A stretch of 21,656 bases of DNA from JBBARC01 sp040400005 (GTDB lineage: Bacteria > Pseudomonadota > Alphaproteobacteria > Acetobacterales > Acetobacteraceae). The position numbers and the translations under genes were made by a program. Location of the stretch: assembly GCA_040400005.1 (NCBI GenBank), contig JBBARC010000058.1:1-21656 (forward strand). Reading direction: 5' to 3'. This document shows positions 1 to 5,983 of the stretch, one piece after another. Within the stretch, counting starts at the first letter, position 1. Each line of letters starts with the position of its first letter. Below the pieces are notes generated by a model. It was not told the DNA's origin and made no database searches. It saw nothing but the letters and a program-made list of their open reading frames with translations.

Positions 1-30
1 CCTGCTGGCCCAGGGGGCTTGGGAGTTACA

Positions 31-140
31 GAAAAAGAAGCAAAAAGACTTTTATGACGCTGGTGCGGAGAACGCGGTGGCGGCGGTGCCCCAGGCCCAG
101 CGTAGTAAAAGTCTTTTGCTTCTTTTCTTCAGAAAAGAAG
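31..140 (+). repeat. Dispersed inverted-terminal repeat, copy 1
   Basis: The left arm (31-54, GAAAAAGAAG CAAAAAGACT then TTTA) is repeated in inverted form on the right (106-127). The right end (119-140) is itself a near-perfect palindrome around CTTC/GAAG. The centre of about 50 bp is GC-rich. A second copy of exactly the same length lies at 11664-11773, and half a copy in the opposite orientation starts at 9458. The structure resembles a miniature non-coding element (MITE or REP-like). It encodes no protein, although it creates spurious lysine/phenylalanine-rich reading frames. Whether it is mobile is inference. Confidence 0.75.
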
Positions 141-246
141 TTTCTTCCCTTTCTCTTTCACCGCTTGCATCCAACCCCCTTCCCCACGCGTAATAGGTAA
201 ACAGTTGCCCTACCGGCGGCAGTTTGGCGTAGGATGCGGTTAGCCC

Positions 247-795
247 ATGGCGCGTGCGGAGAGTGAGCAGCTTTTGCTGGCCAGTGCGGCGGGCGACGTG
301 GCCGCGTTTCGTGCGTTGTATGATCGCCACGGCGGGCGGTTGTATGGGGTTGCCTTGCGCATCACGCGCCAGGCGGCATTGGCGGCCGATGCCGTGCAGG
401 AAGCGTTTTTGCAGATTTGGCAAAACGCTGGCCGTTTTGACCCCGAGCGTGGCGGTGCGGAATCGTGGATGCTGGCGATGGTGCGCTATCGCGCGTTGGA
501 TATTGTGCGCCGTGCCCCGCGCGATACCAAATCCCTGGATGGCGACGAAGGCTTGCGTGACGAGGTTGAGGCGATCCCCGACCCCGCCGCTTTGCTCAAC
601 CAAAACGCCGATAGCCGCGCCTTGATGCGCTGCCTGGGCACTTTGCCGGCCGACCGGCGCCAGTTGATTATTGCGGCTTTTGTTGATGGCTATTCGCACA
701 GCGAATTGGCGGACCGCTTGAAAACCCCGCTGGGCACGATAAAATCCTGGATCCGCCGCAGCCTCGATGGCTTGCGCCTGTGCCTGGAAGGGTAG
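247..795 (+). CDS. ECF-family RNA polymerase sigma factor
   Basis: This 182-aa protein has the size and two-domain plan of an extracytoplasmic-function sigma factor. Residues about 20-85 match region 2 (FRALYDRHGGRLYGVA, then DAVQEAFLQIW and a tryptophan-containing stretch ending in the DIVRR helix). Residues about 125-175 match region 4, a helix-turn-helix ending in GTIKSWIRRSLDGLR. The length and the partner gene suggest the SigK/RpoE-like group controlled by RskA-type anti-sigma factors. It binds core RNA polymerase and directs it to stress or envelope promoters. The anti-sigma gene starts 6 nt after its stop, so the two are co-transcribed and probably co-regulated. The ATG at 247 was chosen because the sigma-2 domain follows at the usual distance. 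A GGA-rich stretch lies a little far upstream, so the start is not certain. Confidence 0.9.
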   Translation: MARAESEQLLLASAAGDVAAFRALYDRHGGRLYGVALRITRQAALAADAVQEAFLQIWQNAGRFDPERGGAESWMLAMVRYRALDIVRRAPRDTKSLDGDEGLRDEVEAIPDPAALLNQNADSRALMRCLGTLPADRRQLIIAAFVDGYSHSELADRLKTPLGTIKSWIRRSLDGLRLCLEG

Positions 796-801
796 GGGCC
801 G

Positions 802-1545
802 ATGAGCGACACGCCAGATGACGACGATATTTTTACCCGCGCCGGCCAATATGTGCTGGGCGTGCTGGAACCCGATGAGATCGCAGAGCTTGCGCTGCTG
901 GTGCTGCGTGATCGTGATTTTGCCGAGGCCGTTGCCGCCTGGGAACAGCGCCTGGCGCCGCTCAGCCGGCTGGTGACCGACGTGGCGCCGCCGCCAGCCC
1001 TTTGGCCACGCATAGAAGCGGCTTTGCGGCCGCGCCCACGGGTGCGCGTGCAGGCCATGCAGGCGATTTCTGGGTTGCAGCCGGCTTGGTTACGGGCCTT
1101 GTTGCGGCCGGCAATTCCCTGGGCGGTTGCAGGTGTGCTGGCGGCGGTGGCGATTCCCTTGATTGTCGGGCCGATGATTTTGGCGCGCGACGGCGCGGGT
1201 AGCGTCAGGGTGGCGGCTATTACCGCACTGGCGGGCACGCTGGCGGCGCCAAGCCAGGGCGGCTGGATCGCCAAAATTCACCGCGATGGCACGATCGACT
1301 TGGCCAGCATCGGCACAATCGCGCGCCCCTCCGGGCGGGATCTGGAATTGTGGGCGTTGGCGGATGGTGCCGCCGCACCCGTGCCATTGGGGTTAATACC
1401 GGCCACCGCCGGCAAAAGCCTACCCGCGCAAGCCTTGCCCAAAGGGGCGTTTAAATTGCTGGTGAGCGTTGAACCCACGGGCGGGTCCGCAACCGGCCTG
1501 CCAACCGGGCCGGTGGTTTACGGCGGCACGGTCAGCACCGATTAG
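802..1545 (+). CDS. RskA-type anti-sigma factor (membrane)
   Basis: This 247-aa protein starts 6 nt after the sigma-factor stop. Residues 1-75 form a cytoplasmic, acidic, helical segment of zinc-free anti-sigma type (GQYVLGVLEPDEIAEL, then the AAWEQRLAPL helix). One membrane span lies at about residues 105-127 (IPWAVAGVLAAVAIPLIVG). The remainder is periplasmic and has the pattern of the RskA C-terminal domain, including the GRDLELWALADG stretch and a lysine-rich PKGAFKLLVS segment. Family knowledge: such proteins hold the cognate ECF sigma factor at the membrane until a signal triggers release, usually by regulated proteolysis. The signal here cannot be read from the sequence. The gene ends 9 bp before the convergent porin stop, with no hairpin between. 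Confidence 0.88.
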   Translation: MSDTPDDDDIFTRAGQYVLGVLEPDEIAELALLVLRDRDFAEAVAAWEQRLAPLSRLVTDVAPPPALWPRIEAALRPRPRVRVQAMQAISGLQPAWLRALLRPAIPWAVAGVLAAVAIPLIVGPMILARDGAGSVRVAAITALAGTLAAPSQGGWIAKIHRDGTIDLASIGTIARPSGRDLELWALADGAAAPVPLGLIPATAGKSLPAQALPKGAFKLLVSVEPTGGSATGLPTGPVVYGGTVSTD

Positions 1546-1554
1546 ATACTCAGA

Positions 1555-3288
1555 TTACTGAAACGGATAATACCGCAGGCTGAGCATCACCATGTTGTCG
1601 TTGGTTTTGGGCGTCGGACCAACGCCTTTGAAAATGCTGCGGTCGGTGTATGAGTACTGCAGGCCGGTCTGCATGGTGCCATAGGGGCCGTGGATAAACT
1701 TCCACCAGCCGCCCAGCGTGCCTTGGCTTACACCTGATGTATTGCCAACGCAGCCTGATGCCGCCCCCAGTTCGATGCCGCACGTGCTGTTGGCATACAG
1801 CGCGCTGCCATAGCCGTAGCCGGTTTTGCCAACATCAAACGACCGCCGGCTGGTTTGTTCGGTGCCAGCATAGGCATACAGGTCAAACGCCGGGTTGGGG
1901 TGGCCAACCACGCCGACCAGGGCTTGCACTTCTGGCAAGGCCACGGGGGCGCCATCGCGGCCCACCACGGCATCGGGCAATTGGGCGGCGCCATAGCGGC
2001 CAATGCCGTCGCCGACCAAAAAGCTACCCTGCAGATCAAGATATTTAGGGATAACGTGCACAACCATGCCAGCGCCGACACCACCGGCAAGCGTTGTGTT
2101 GTTGCCGCCAGACCCAACAAAGCTCACCCGGTCATGCAGCAGGCGCATCACGCCAAAAGCTTCCAGATGCGCCGGGCCCCAGTCGGTTGCCACCTTCGCC
2201 ACCACATCGGGGGCGACATCGGTGCTATAGGTATTGGTTGACGCATAGCCAGTGCCGCCAGGATTGGTGATGTTAATCGTGCCGGCGGATGACGGCGCCA
2301 GCCCGTTAGGGCCGGTATAAAAGCTCGCCTGCGGGTTTTCGAGCGACGCCGCGACCCAGATACTTTGGTCGTTGAAGCTTTTCACCACCCGGATCTGCGG
2401 CTGGCGGGCCCAGGTAAAGCCCACCACGTTTTGCGCATCGATGGTCAGCGGTGTGTTTTCCTGGCGCGCGACGATGCCCTTTTTGTCCAGCGTTAACAGT
2501 GACCAGGCTTGACCGGCAACCACCTGCACCCCCCAGTCGGTGCGGTCGTATTCCACAAAACCCTGGCGCATGCGGGGGTTATAGCTGTTGGTTTCGACCG
2601 AATTGGCGGTTGGTGCGGCACCCAAAAAGTCGAGTTCCAAATAAGCTGACAGCTTGGTTTGCGGGTCCACCTTGGCCTGCACCAGCCCAGTCACCCGGCT
2701 TTGCCGCGCGCTCATGCGGAATTCCGATTGATGGTAATTGGGCGAATTTGGCAGCGGAATGCCGGTGTTGAAGTTGGACGCCAGGTCGGCAACTTCGTTG
2801 CGCGACCTATATATGCCGGCGGCTTCCAGATACCCGCCAAAGGTAAAGCTGACATCGCCAATTTTGAACGTTCCCAGGGGCGATTGGAGCGGCAATTTTT
2901 GGGGGGGCGGCGGCTCAATTTCGGCTAAGCTCACCGAACCCGGCGCTTGGCCGGGCGTTGCCGCCACCAGCGCATAGCCGGGCGGAATATTTGGCATCAC
3001 GGTCGATACCGCGGCCCGATCGGCATTCGCTTGCACGTGGCCGGCACGTGCAGCCAGGGCGGTTTCGGCCCGCGCGTGTTGCGCCCGGTCTTGCGCCCGA
3101 TCTTGCTCTCGGTCTTGCGCTCGGGCGGCTTTCATGTGACGCAGCTCGGCCTGCAGCCCCTCGATTTGCTTTTCCATCGCGTCAAAGCGTGCGTCAGATG
3201 CATCCGCTAGGGCCGCCGCGGGCAGGGCGATGGTGCAGCATAGGCCTACGGTTAACAGCAGGGCTGCGCGCGAAACGTGGATAGGCAA
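1555..3288 (-). CDS. DcaP-like outer-membrane porin
   Basis: This 577-aa protein has a signal peptide (residues 1-28, cleavage after ALPAAALA). A coiled-coil segment at about 33-85 follows, with repeated AQDR/EQDR units and heptads such as FDAMEKQIEGLQAEL. A long beta-rich barrel begins at about 140 (IGDVSFTFGGYLEAAGIY), and the protein ends LSLRYYPFQ, typical of an outer-membrane barrel terminus. The periplasmic N-terminal coiled coil followed by a trimeric barrel is the plan of DcaP-type porins, which take up dicarboxylates and other small anionic solutes. The substrate here is unknown. The start is TTG at 3288: an in-frame TAA lies just upstream, GGAG sits 9 nt before it, and later Met codons would remove the signal peptide. 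Three 19-bp direct repeats lie about 100-160 bp upstream. Confidence 0.82.
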   Translation of the reverse strand: MPIHVSRAALLLTVGLCCTIALPAAALADASDARFDAMEKQIEGLQAELRHMKAARAQDREQDRAQDRAQHARAETALAARAGHVQANADRAAVSTVMPNIPPGYALVAATPGQAPGSVSLAEIEPPPPQKLPLQSPLGTFKIGDVSFTFGGYLEAAGIYRSRNEVADLASNFNTGIPLPNSPNYHQSEFRMSARQSRVTGLVQAKVDPQTKLSAYLELDFLGAAPTANSVETNSYNPRMRQGFVEYDRTDWGVQVVAGQAWSLLTLDKKGIVARQENTPLTIDAQNVVGFTWARQPQIRVVKSFNDQSIWVAASLENPQASFYTGPNGLAPSSAGTINITNPGGTGYASTNTYSTDVAPDVVAKVATDWGPAHLEAFGVMRLLHDRVSFVGSGGNNTTLAGGVGAGMVVHVIPKYLDLQGSFLVGDGIGRYGAAQLPDAVVGRDGAPVALPEVQALVGVVGHPNPAFDLYAYAGTEQTSRRSFDVGKTGYGYGSALYANSTCGIELGAASGCVGNTSGVSQGTLGGWWKFIHGPYGTMQTGLQYSYTDRSIFKGVGPTPKTNDNMVMLSLRYYPFQ

Positions 3289-3391
3289 AACCGGTTACTC
3301 CAACTCATTGCACGCAGCCACACCACGATCAGGCAGATGGGCCAGCGCACCAAATTGATACGCGCTTAGCACAAAATAGCTTGAACTCAAT
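3289..3391 (-). promoter_or_regulatory. Porin upstream leader/promoter region, no clear boxes
   Basis: This 103-bp stretch separates the porin start from the 19-bp repeats and must carry its leader. The only assigned element is the GGAG ribosome-binding site next to the TTG. AT-rich text near 3360-3385 could hold a promoter on the minus strand (TTGAG upstream of TATTTT or CTAAGC), but no pair with convincing spacing was found. Confidence 0.25.
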
Positions 3392-3448
3392 CATTAAGCA
3401 CGATCACAGGCATTAAGCACGATCACAGGCATTAAGCACGATCACAGG
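3392..3448. repeat. 19-bp tandem direct repeat, three units
   Basis: Three identical head-to-tail units of CATTAAGCACGATCACAGG lie at 3392-3410, 3411-3429 and 3430-3448. They sit 104-160 bp upstream of the porin TTG start. On the porin strand each unit carries TGTGATCGTGC, so an operator-type role for a regulator of the porin is possible but unproven. The unit length is not a multiple of three, which argues against coding use. Confidence 0.85.
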
Positions 3449-3512
3449 GCGGATAGAGTGGCGGCTGCGGCCGGCGATGCCGTCGCAAGCCAGGGCAAAG
3501 ACCTGCCTGCTG

Positions 3513-3560
3513 CCCCGGATTGGGCCCCGGATTGGGCCCCGGATTGGGCCCCGGATTGGG
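3513..3560. repeat. 12-bp tandem repeat, four units
   Basis: Four perfect units of CCCCGGATTGGG occupy 3513-3560. The frames through them are open on both strands (PDWA-like or GPNP-like repeats), but no surrounding sequence looks like a protein. I treat this as a non-coding minisatellite. Confidence 0.85.
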
Positions 3561-3604
3561 ATCGGGCACGCAAAAAAATCCCCAGACAAAAAAAATCCCC
3601 AGAC

Positions 3605-3640
3605 AAAAAAAACCTGGGGGGCAGCGAACCACCCCCCAGG
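3605..3640 (-). terminator. Intrinsic terminator, minus strand
   Basis: Read on the minus strand, a perfect 9-bp stem (CCTGGGGGG ... CCCCCCAGG) with a 10-nt loop is followed at once by eight T residues. This is a textbook Rho-independent terminator. It closes the minus-strand cluster of small genes that ends at 3792. Beyond it, the T-tract plus GTCTGGGGA is repeated twice more (about 3571-3604), as if the terminator tail had been duplicated. The whole unit is flanked by direct copies of GATCGGGCAC (about 3560-3569 and 3641-3649). Confidence 0.8.
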
Positions 3641-3791
3641 ATCGGGCACCTACAATGGCGTATTGTCGTGAAAAATTTCCGGCTAAGGGTTTGCGTCAGC
3701 GACCGGGCTCGGGCGTTAGGCGCCGAACCCGCAACCAAGTTCAAATGGCGCGCCGCGCTAAGTAACGCGGCAACTATGCTGTCAGCGTCAC
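3641..3791. other. Gene-free stretch, nothing recognised
   Basis: No coding frame in this stretch looks real. The only structure seen is a 6-bp stem, GCCGCG/CGCGGC at about 3752-3771, downstream of the DUF3185-like gene and lacking a T-tract. Confidence 0.4.
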
Positions 3792-4031
3792 TTAGCGTTT
3801 TTGCATAACGCCGGCTGCCATCAACAAGGCACCCAGCGCAATCGCACCACCACTGACCAGCGGTGGAATAACATGCGAGGTATTTTCGGTGGCCTGTAAT
3901 TTCAGGTCGCCAACACGGGCAACATCGGTCAATTTTTGTGTGGTGAAGATGGGGATGGCAAACCCCACCAAGCCCAACAAAACCAAGGCAGCGCCGGCCA
4001 TCATCAAACCACTCATCGACGAACGATCCAC
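3792..4031 (-). CDS. Small two-helix membrane protein, DUF3185-like
   Basis: This is a 79-aa protein if started at the GTG at 4031, where GGGAGA lies about 8 nt upstream; a later ATG (MSGLMM, 4016) is the alternative. It has an N-terminal membrane helix (MMAGAALVLLGLVGFAIPIF), a short polar loop (TTQKLTDVARVGDLKLQATEN) and a second helix (LVSGGAIALGALLMAAGVM) before a basic tail. This helix-loop-helix plan, with a small acidic or lysine-rich loop and the HVIPP turn, resembles the DUF3185 family of small inner-membrane proteins. Their function is not known. It is the last gene before the strong terminator at 3605-3640 and follows the 55-aa gene by 26 bp, so the two are probably one transcript. 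Confidence 0.7.
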   Translation of the reverse strand: MDRSSMSGLMMAGAALVLLGLVGFAIPIFTTQKLTDVARVGDLKLQATENTSHVIPPLVSGGAIALGALLMAAGVMQKR

Positions 4032-4057
4032 GGTAGAGTCTCCCAATTCGTTAAGTA

Positions 4058-4225
4058 TTAGTACCGCATCGGCATGCTGAGTGCGCCGAGTAGCCACATG
4101 ATAATCATTACGGTCAGCACTAGGCTTAAAACCCCGCCCAGGCCACGTCCGCCGTAACGGTTGTAGCCGTAGTAGCCACCGCCACCGCCAAACAGCAGCA
4201 GCAACACAATAATCAGTAACAGCAT
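4058..4225 (-). CDS. Glycine-rich 55-aa membrane peptide, DUF3309-like
   Basis: This short gene encodes 55 residues: a leading hydrophobic helix (MLLLIIVLLLLF), a glycine/tyrosine-rich linker (GGGGGYYGYNRYGGRG) and a second helix (VLSLVLTVMIIMWLLGAL), ending MPMRY. The plan matches small two-helix membrane peptides of the DUF3309 type that are common in alphaproteobacteria and have no known function. Clean codon structure, coherent hydrophobic/glycine design and a neighbouring small membrane gene on the same strand support it as real. The ribosome-binding site is weak (GGA about 10 nt upstream). The family name is from memory of pattern only. Confidence 0.65.
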   Translation of the reverse strand: MLLLIIVLLLLFGGGGGYYGYNRYGGRGLGGVLSLVLTVMIIMWLLGALSMPMRY

Positions 4226-4368
4226 CTGCGTAATCCGATCGTAAACATCATTGCCCTGATCAGGCTGCGTTGCGTAAGCCGGTATCCAGTGATACCAGCG
4301 GCAACACCATCAACCTTGATTGAAAATGGCCCGGTTAAGTATGGCCCTGCCCGCGTAGGCGCGATGAA

Positions 4369-4521
4369 TTATGGTGTGGCTTTACGGGCAGCATTGCCAA
4401 TCACGTGGCCGGTTGCCGAAATATCCTGCCCAGCACCTGCTGTCGTGTGGCACGCGCTCAGCATCGGCGCCGTCGCGGCAATCGCCAAAAGTGTCAGGAA
4501 AAATATAAAGTTTTTCATCAT
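4369..4521 (-). CDS. Entericidin A/B family lipoprotein
   Basis: This 50-aa protein starts MMKNFIFFLTLLAIAATAP, continues with the lipobox LSAC (Cys24), and then shows the family signature: TTAGAGQDISATGHVIGNAA. Entericidins are tiny outer-membrane lipoproteins; EcnA/EcnB act as a bacteriolytic antidote/toxin pair in enterobacteria. Most alphaproteobacteria carry a single copy with no demonstrated toxicity. Two ATGs are adjacent (4521, 4518). AGGGG lies about 7 nt before the first, which I chose. No second entericidin gene is seen next to it. Directly upstream lies a 15-bp tandem array that must overlap the promoter or leader. No convincing terminator follows. Confidence 0.82.
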   Translation of the reverse strand: MMKNFIFFLTLLAIAATAPMLSACHTTAGAGQDISATGHVIGNAARKATP

Positions 4522-4533
4522 GGCCAACCCCTG

Positions 4534-4593
4534 TTCTGAGCATAAAAGTTCTGGGCATAAAAGTTCTGGGCATAAAAGTTCTGGGCATAAAAT
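4534..4593. repeat. 15-bp tandem repeat upstream of the entericidin gene
   Basis: Three perfect units of CATAAAAGTTCTGGG occupy 4541-4585, with a variant half unit before (TTCTGAG) and a partial unit after (CATAAAAT). On the entericidin strand each unit reads CCCAGAACTTTTATG, so a TATG-type AT-rich core recurs every 15 bp. The array ends 13 bp from the first start codon, which puts it in the leader or core promoter. Confidence 0.85.
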
Positions 4594-4817
4594 CGGCGCG
4601 CGAACGCGTGTACCGCCCGCAGCCGATGGTCTGCCCTGCCTATACTATCTGATCGGCGCCAAAGTTTGCTGTCGTCACCACCTGGTAAAACGCCGCCAAT
4701 ACTGGCAGCCCCGCAGCACCACATCAAAACGTCCGGCGTCGTGATAGCTATAACGGCGCACAGCCGGGTTGGTTCCCGGGTCACCTGCCGTGAGAATGTA
4801 TTTTGTGATGCGTGTTG
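4594..4817. other. Gene-free stretch, nothing recognised
   Basis: Neither strand shows a plausible gene here. It may hold the rest of the entericidin promoter region and decayed sequence behind the multicopper-oxidase remnant. Confidence 0.35.
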
Positions 4818-4856
4818 CCGCAGGCCTGGTGGCAGTATTTGCCACTAGGCCTGCGG
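4818..4856 (-). terminator. Strong hairpin after the multicopper-oxidase remnant
   Basis: A 10-bp perfect stem (CCGCAGGCCT/AGGCCTGCGG) encloses a further 6-bp stem (GTGGCA/TGCCAC). It begins 8 bp beyond the TAG stop of the remnant on the minus strand. No T-tract follows, so it may be a degraded or Rho-assisted terminator or an mRNA 3' stabiliser. Confidence 0.45.
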
Positions 4857-4863
4857 TGCTATC

Positions 4864-5262
4864 CTACCCCGCCGGGGTGTGGCAGATCGGCGCATGCACC
4901 GTTTGCAGCAGGGCGCAGCTGGTAACGCCTGGCGGGCACAGCACGGCGATCTTTGCCATCATGCCGCCATCCTCATGTTCAAAAGTATGGTGGTGATACA
5001 CGAACGAGCCGACATCGCTATGGCGCACCCCAGCGATCAACCCAAACACCCCGTTGCCCAGCGGGTTAAACCGATGCACAAAATAAATCACCCGTGTATC
5101 GCCGTGCACTCCCCGCGCCCATAGCCGGGCGTAGGGCTGCAAAAGCCCGGATCGTAATGATGCATCACATCATCGCGGTCGTGTGCCACCCCCCACAAGT
5201 TGCACCATTCGGGGCGTCAGCCATTGGGTGCGGTCGGCCCCGTCGGCCGTCAGGGCCAAACC
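4864..5262 (-). pseudogene. Multicopper oxidase C-terminal remnant (frameshifted)
   Basis: The open part (4864-5142) ends with VYHHHTFEHEDGGMM, which aligns by eye with the last copper motif of multicopper oxidases (YHCHxxEHEDxGMM). The preceding VIYFVHRFNPLGN and GVRHSDVGSF fit a cupredoxin domain. The family's type 1 copper cysteine is replaced by His (HHH for HCH). There is no start codon with a ribosome-binding site. Upstream of 5142 similar-looking protein continues in another frame (HDRDDVMHHYDPGF at about 5145-5190), and the frame before that is again different, so one or two single-base frameshifts are needed to join the pieces. The cytochrome c' stop lies at 5265 on the same strand. 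I infer a decayed gene fragment; sequencing error next to the scaffold gap is an alternative. Confidence 0.55.
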
Positions 5263-5264
5263 CG

Positions 5265-5735
5265 CTAATCCTTCGCCCGATACCCTTTGTGGCACGCCCC
5301 GCACGCCTGCCCGGTCGCCTTAAACGCGCTGGCAAAACCGGCCTTATCATCGCTCGCCGCCGCCGCCTTCAATGCTTTCGCCGCGGTCACAAACGCCGCC
5401 GCATCGCGGGCAAAACCGGCGCTATCCGACCACACGGTTTTTAACGCCTTGGTATCGCGCCCAGCTTCCGTGCCGGGTGGAAACATCGCCGGGATCAGCT
5501 CGCCCCACTCCACCATGTCATCGGTTACATCGGCGAAATCGTGCGGCGAACTGCCTGCTTTTACCGCCGCCTTCATCGCGCCAAAATTACCCGCCATAAA
5601 CGCAAACGCCGCCTGGCGCGCGCCGATCAGCGTATCCGCACTCATGCTTACCGGCGGCGCCGCATAACTTGGGGTTAGTGTGGCGCCGATCGCCAGCACG
5701 GTAAGCGACACAACCATAGGTAATTTTAGCGCCAT
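5265..5735 (-). CDS. Cytochrome c' (class II c-type cytochrome)
   Basis: This 156-aa secreted protein has a signal peptide at about residues 1-25 (ending TPSYA before APPVS). The mature part is a four-helix bundle: the ARQAAFAFMAGNFGAMKAAV helix, a helix containing FADVTDDMVEWGELIPAMFPPGT, then alanine-rich helices. The heme-binding site is CGACH (Cys145, Cys148, His149) followed by KGYR at the extreme C-terminus. This order is characteristic of cytochrome c'/c-556, periplasmic heme proteins that bind NO or transfer electrons. The start at 5735 has GGGGA about 8 nt upstream. The gene is divergent from the LOG gene across the scaffold gap and upstream of the copper-oxidase remnant, so the two may once have formed a periplasmic redox operon. 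Confidence 0.88.
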   Translation of the reverse strand: MALKLPMVVSLTVLAIGATLTPSYAAPPVSMSADTLIGARQAAFAFMAGNFGAMKAAVKAGSSPHDFADVTDDMVEWGELIPAMFPPGTEAGRDTKALKTVWSDSAGFARDAAAFVTAAKALKAAAASDDKAGFASAFKATGQACGACHKGYRAKD

Positions 5736-5814
5736 CGGAATCCCCGGTGAGTTGGTATGCCCGGGCAGTCTAGTGCATAAACCATCCGTGCTGACCACTC
5801 CTCCCCCCCCTGAA

Positions 5815-5914
5815 NNNNNNNNNNNNNNNNNNNNNNNNNNNNNNNNNNNNNNNNNNNNNNNNNNNNNNNNNNNNNNNNNNNNNNNNNNNNNNNNNNNNNN
5901 NNNNNNNNNNNNNN
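5815..5914. other. Scaffold gap of 100 N
   Basis: Exactly 100 undetermined bases, the usual placeholder for a gap of unknown size. CCTGAA stands just before it and the 15-bp repeat just after, so the assembly most likely broke inside the tandem array. Confidence 0.95.
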
Positions 5915-5983
5915 TCCCCGGCCCCTGAATCCCCGGCCCCTGAATCCCCGGCCCCTGAATCCCCGGCCCCTGAATCCCCGGCC
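5915..5983 (+). repeat. 15-bp tandem repeat at gap edge (SPAPE codons)
   Basis: Four full units of TCCCCGGCCCCTGAA plus a partial fifth run from the gap edge to about 5983. A degenerate unit end (CCTGAA) lies on the other side of the gap at 5809-5814. In the frame of the downstream LOG gene each unit encodes Ser-Pro-Ala-Pro-Glu without a stop. Copy number is unknown because of the gap. Confidence 0.85.

Noticed and set aside
205..235. Promoter of the ECF sigma gene (TTGCCC ... TAGGAT)
   Set aside because: The 19-nt spacing and weak boxes give no real support, and an autoregulated ECF promoter would look different.
52..849. Long minus-strand frame opposite the sigma factor
   Set aside because: It is a shadow of the sigma-factor coding strand in GC-rich DNA and has no recognisable domain.
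3392..3448. CRISPR-like array
   Set aside because: Units are 19 bp and directly adjacent with no spacers, and no cas genes are present. The other tandem arrays also lack spacers.
3458..3808. Open frame on the plus strand with PDWA repeats
   Set aside because: Its length comes from the 12-bp repeat and A-rich terminator tails; no domain, no ribosome-binding site, and it runs through a minus-strand terminator.
4369..4521. Entericidin toxin-antitoxin pair
   Set aside because: Only one entericidin-type lipoprotein is present; no second small lipoprotein gene was found beside it.
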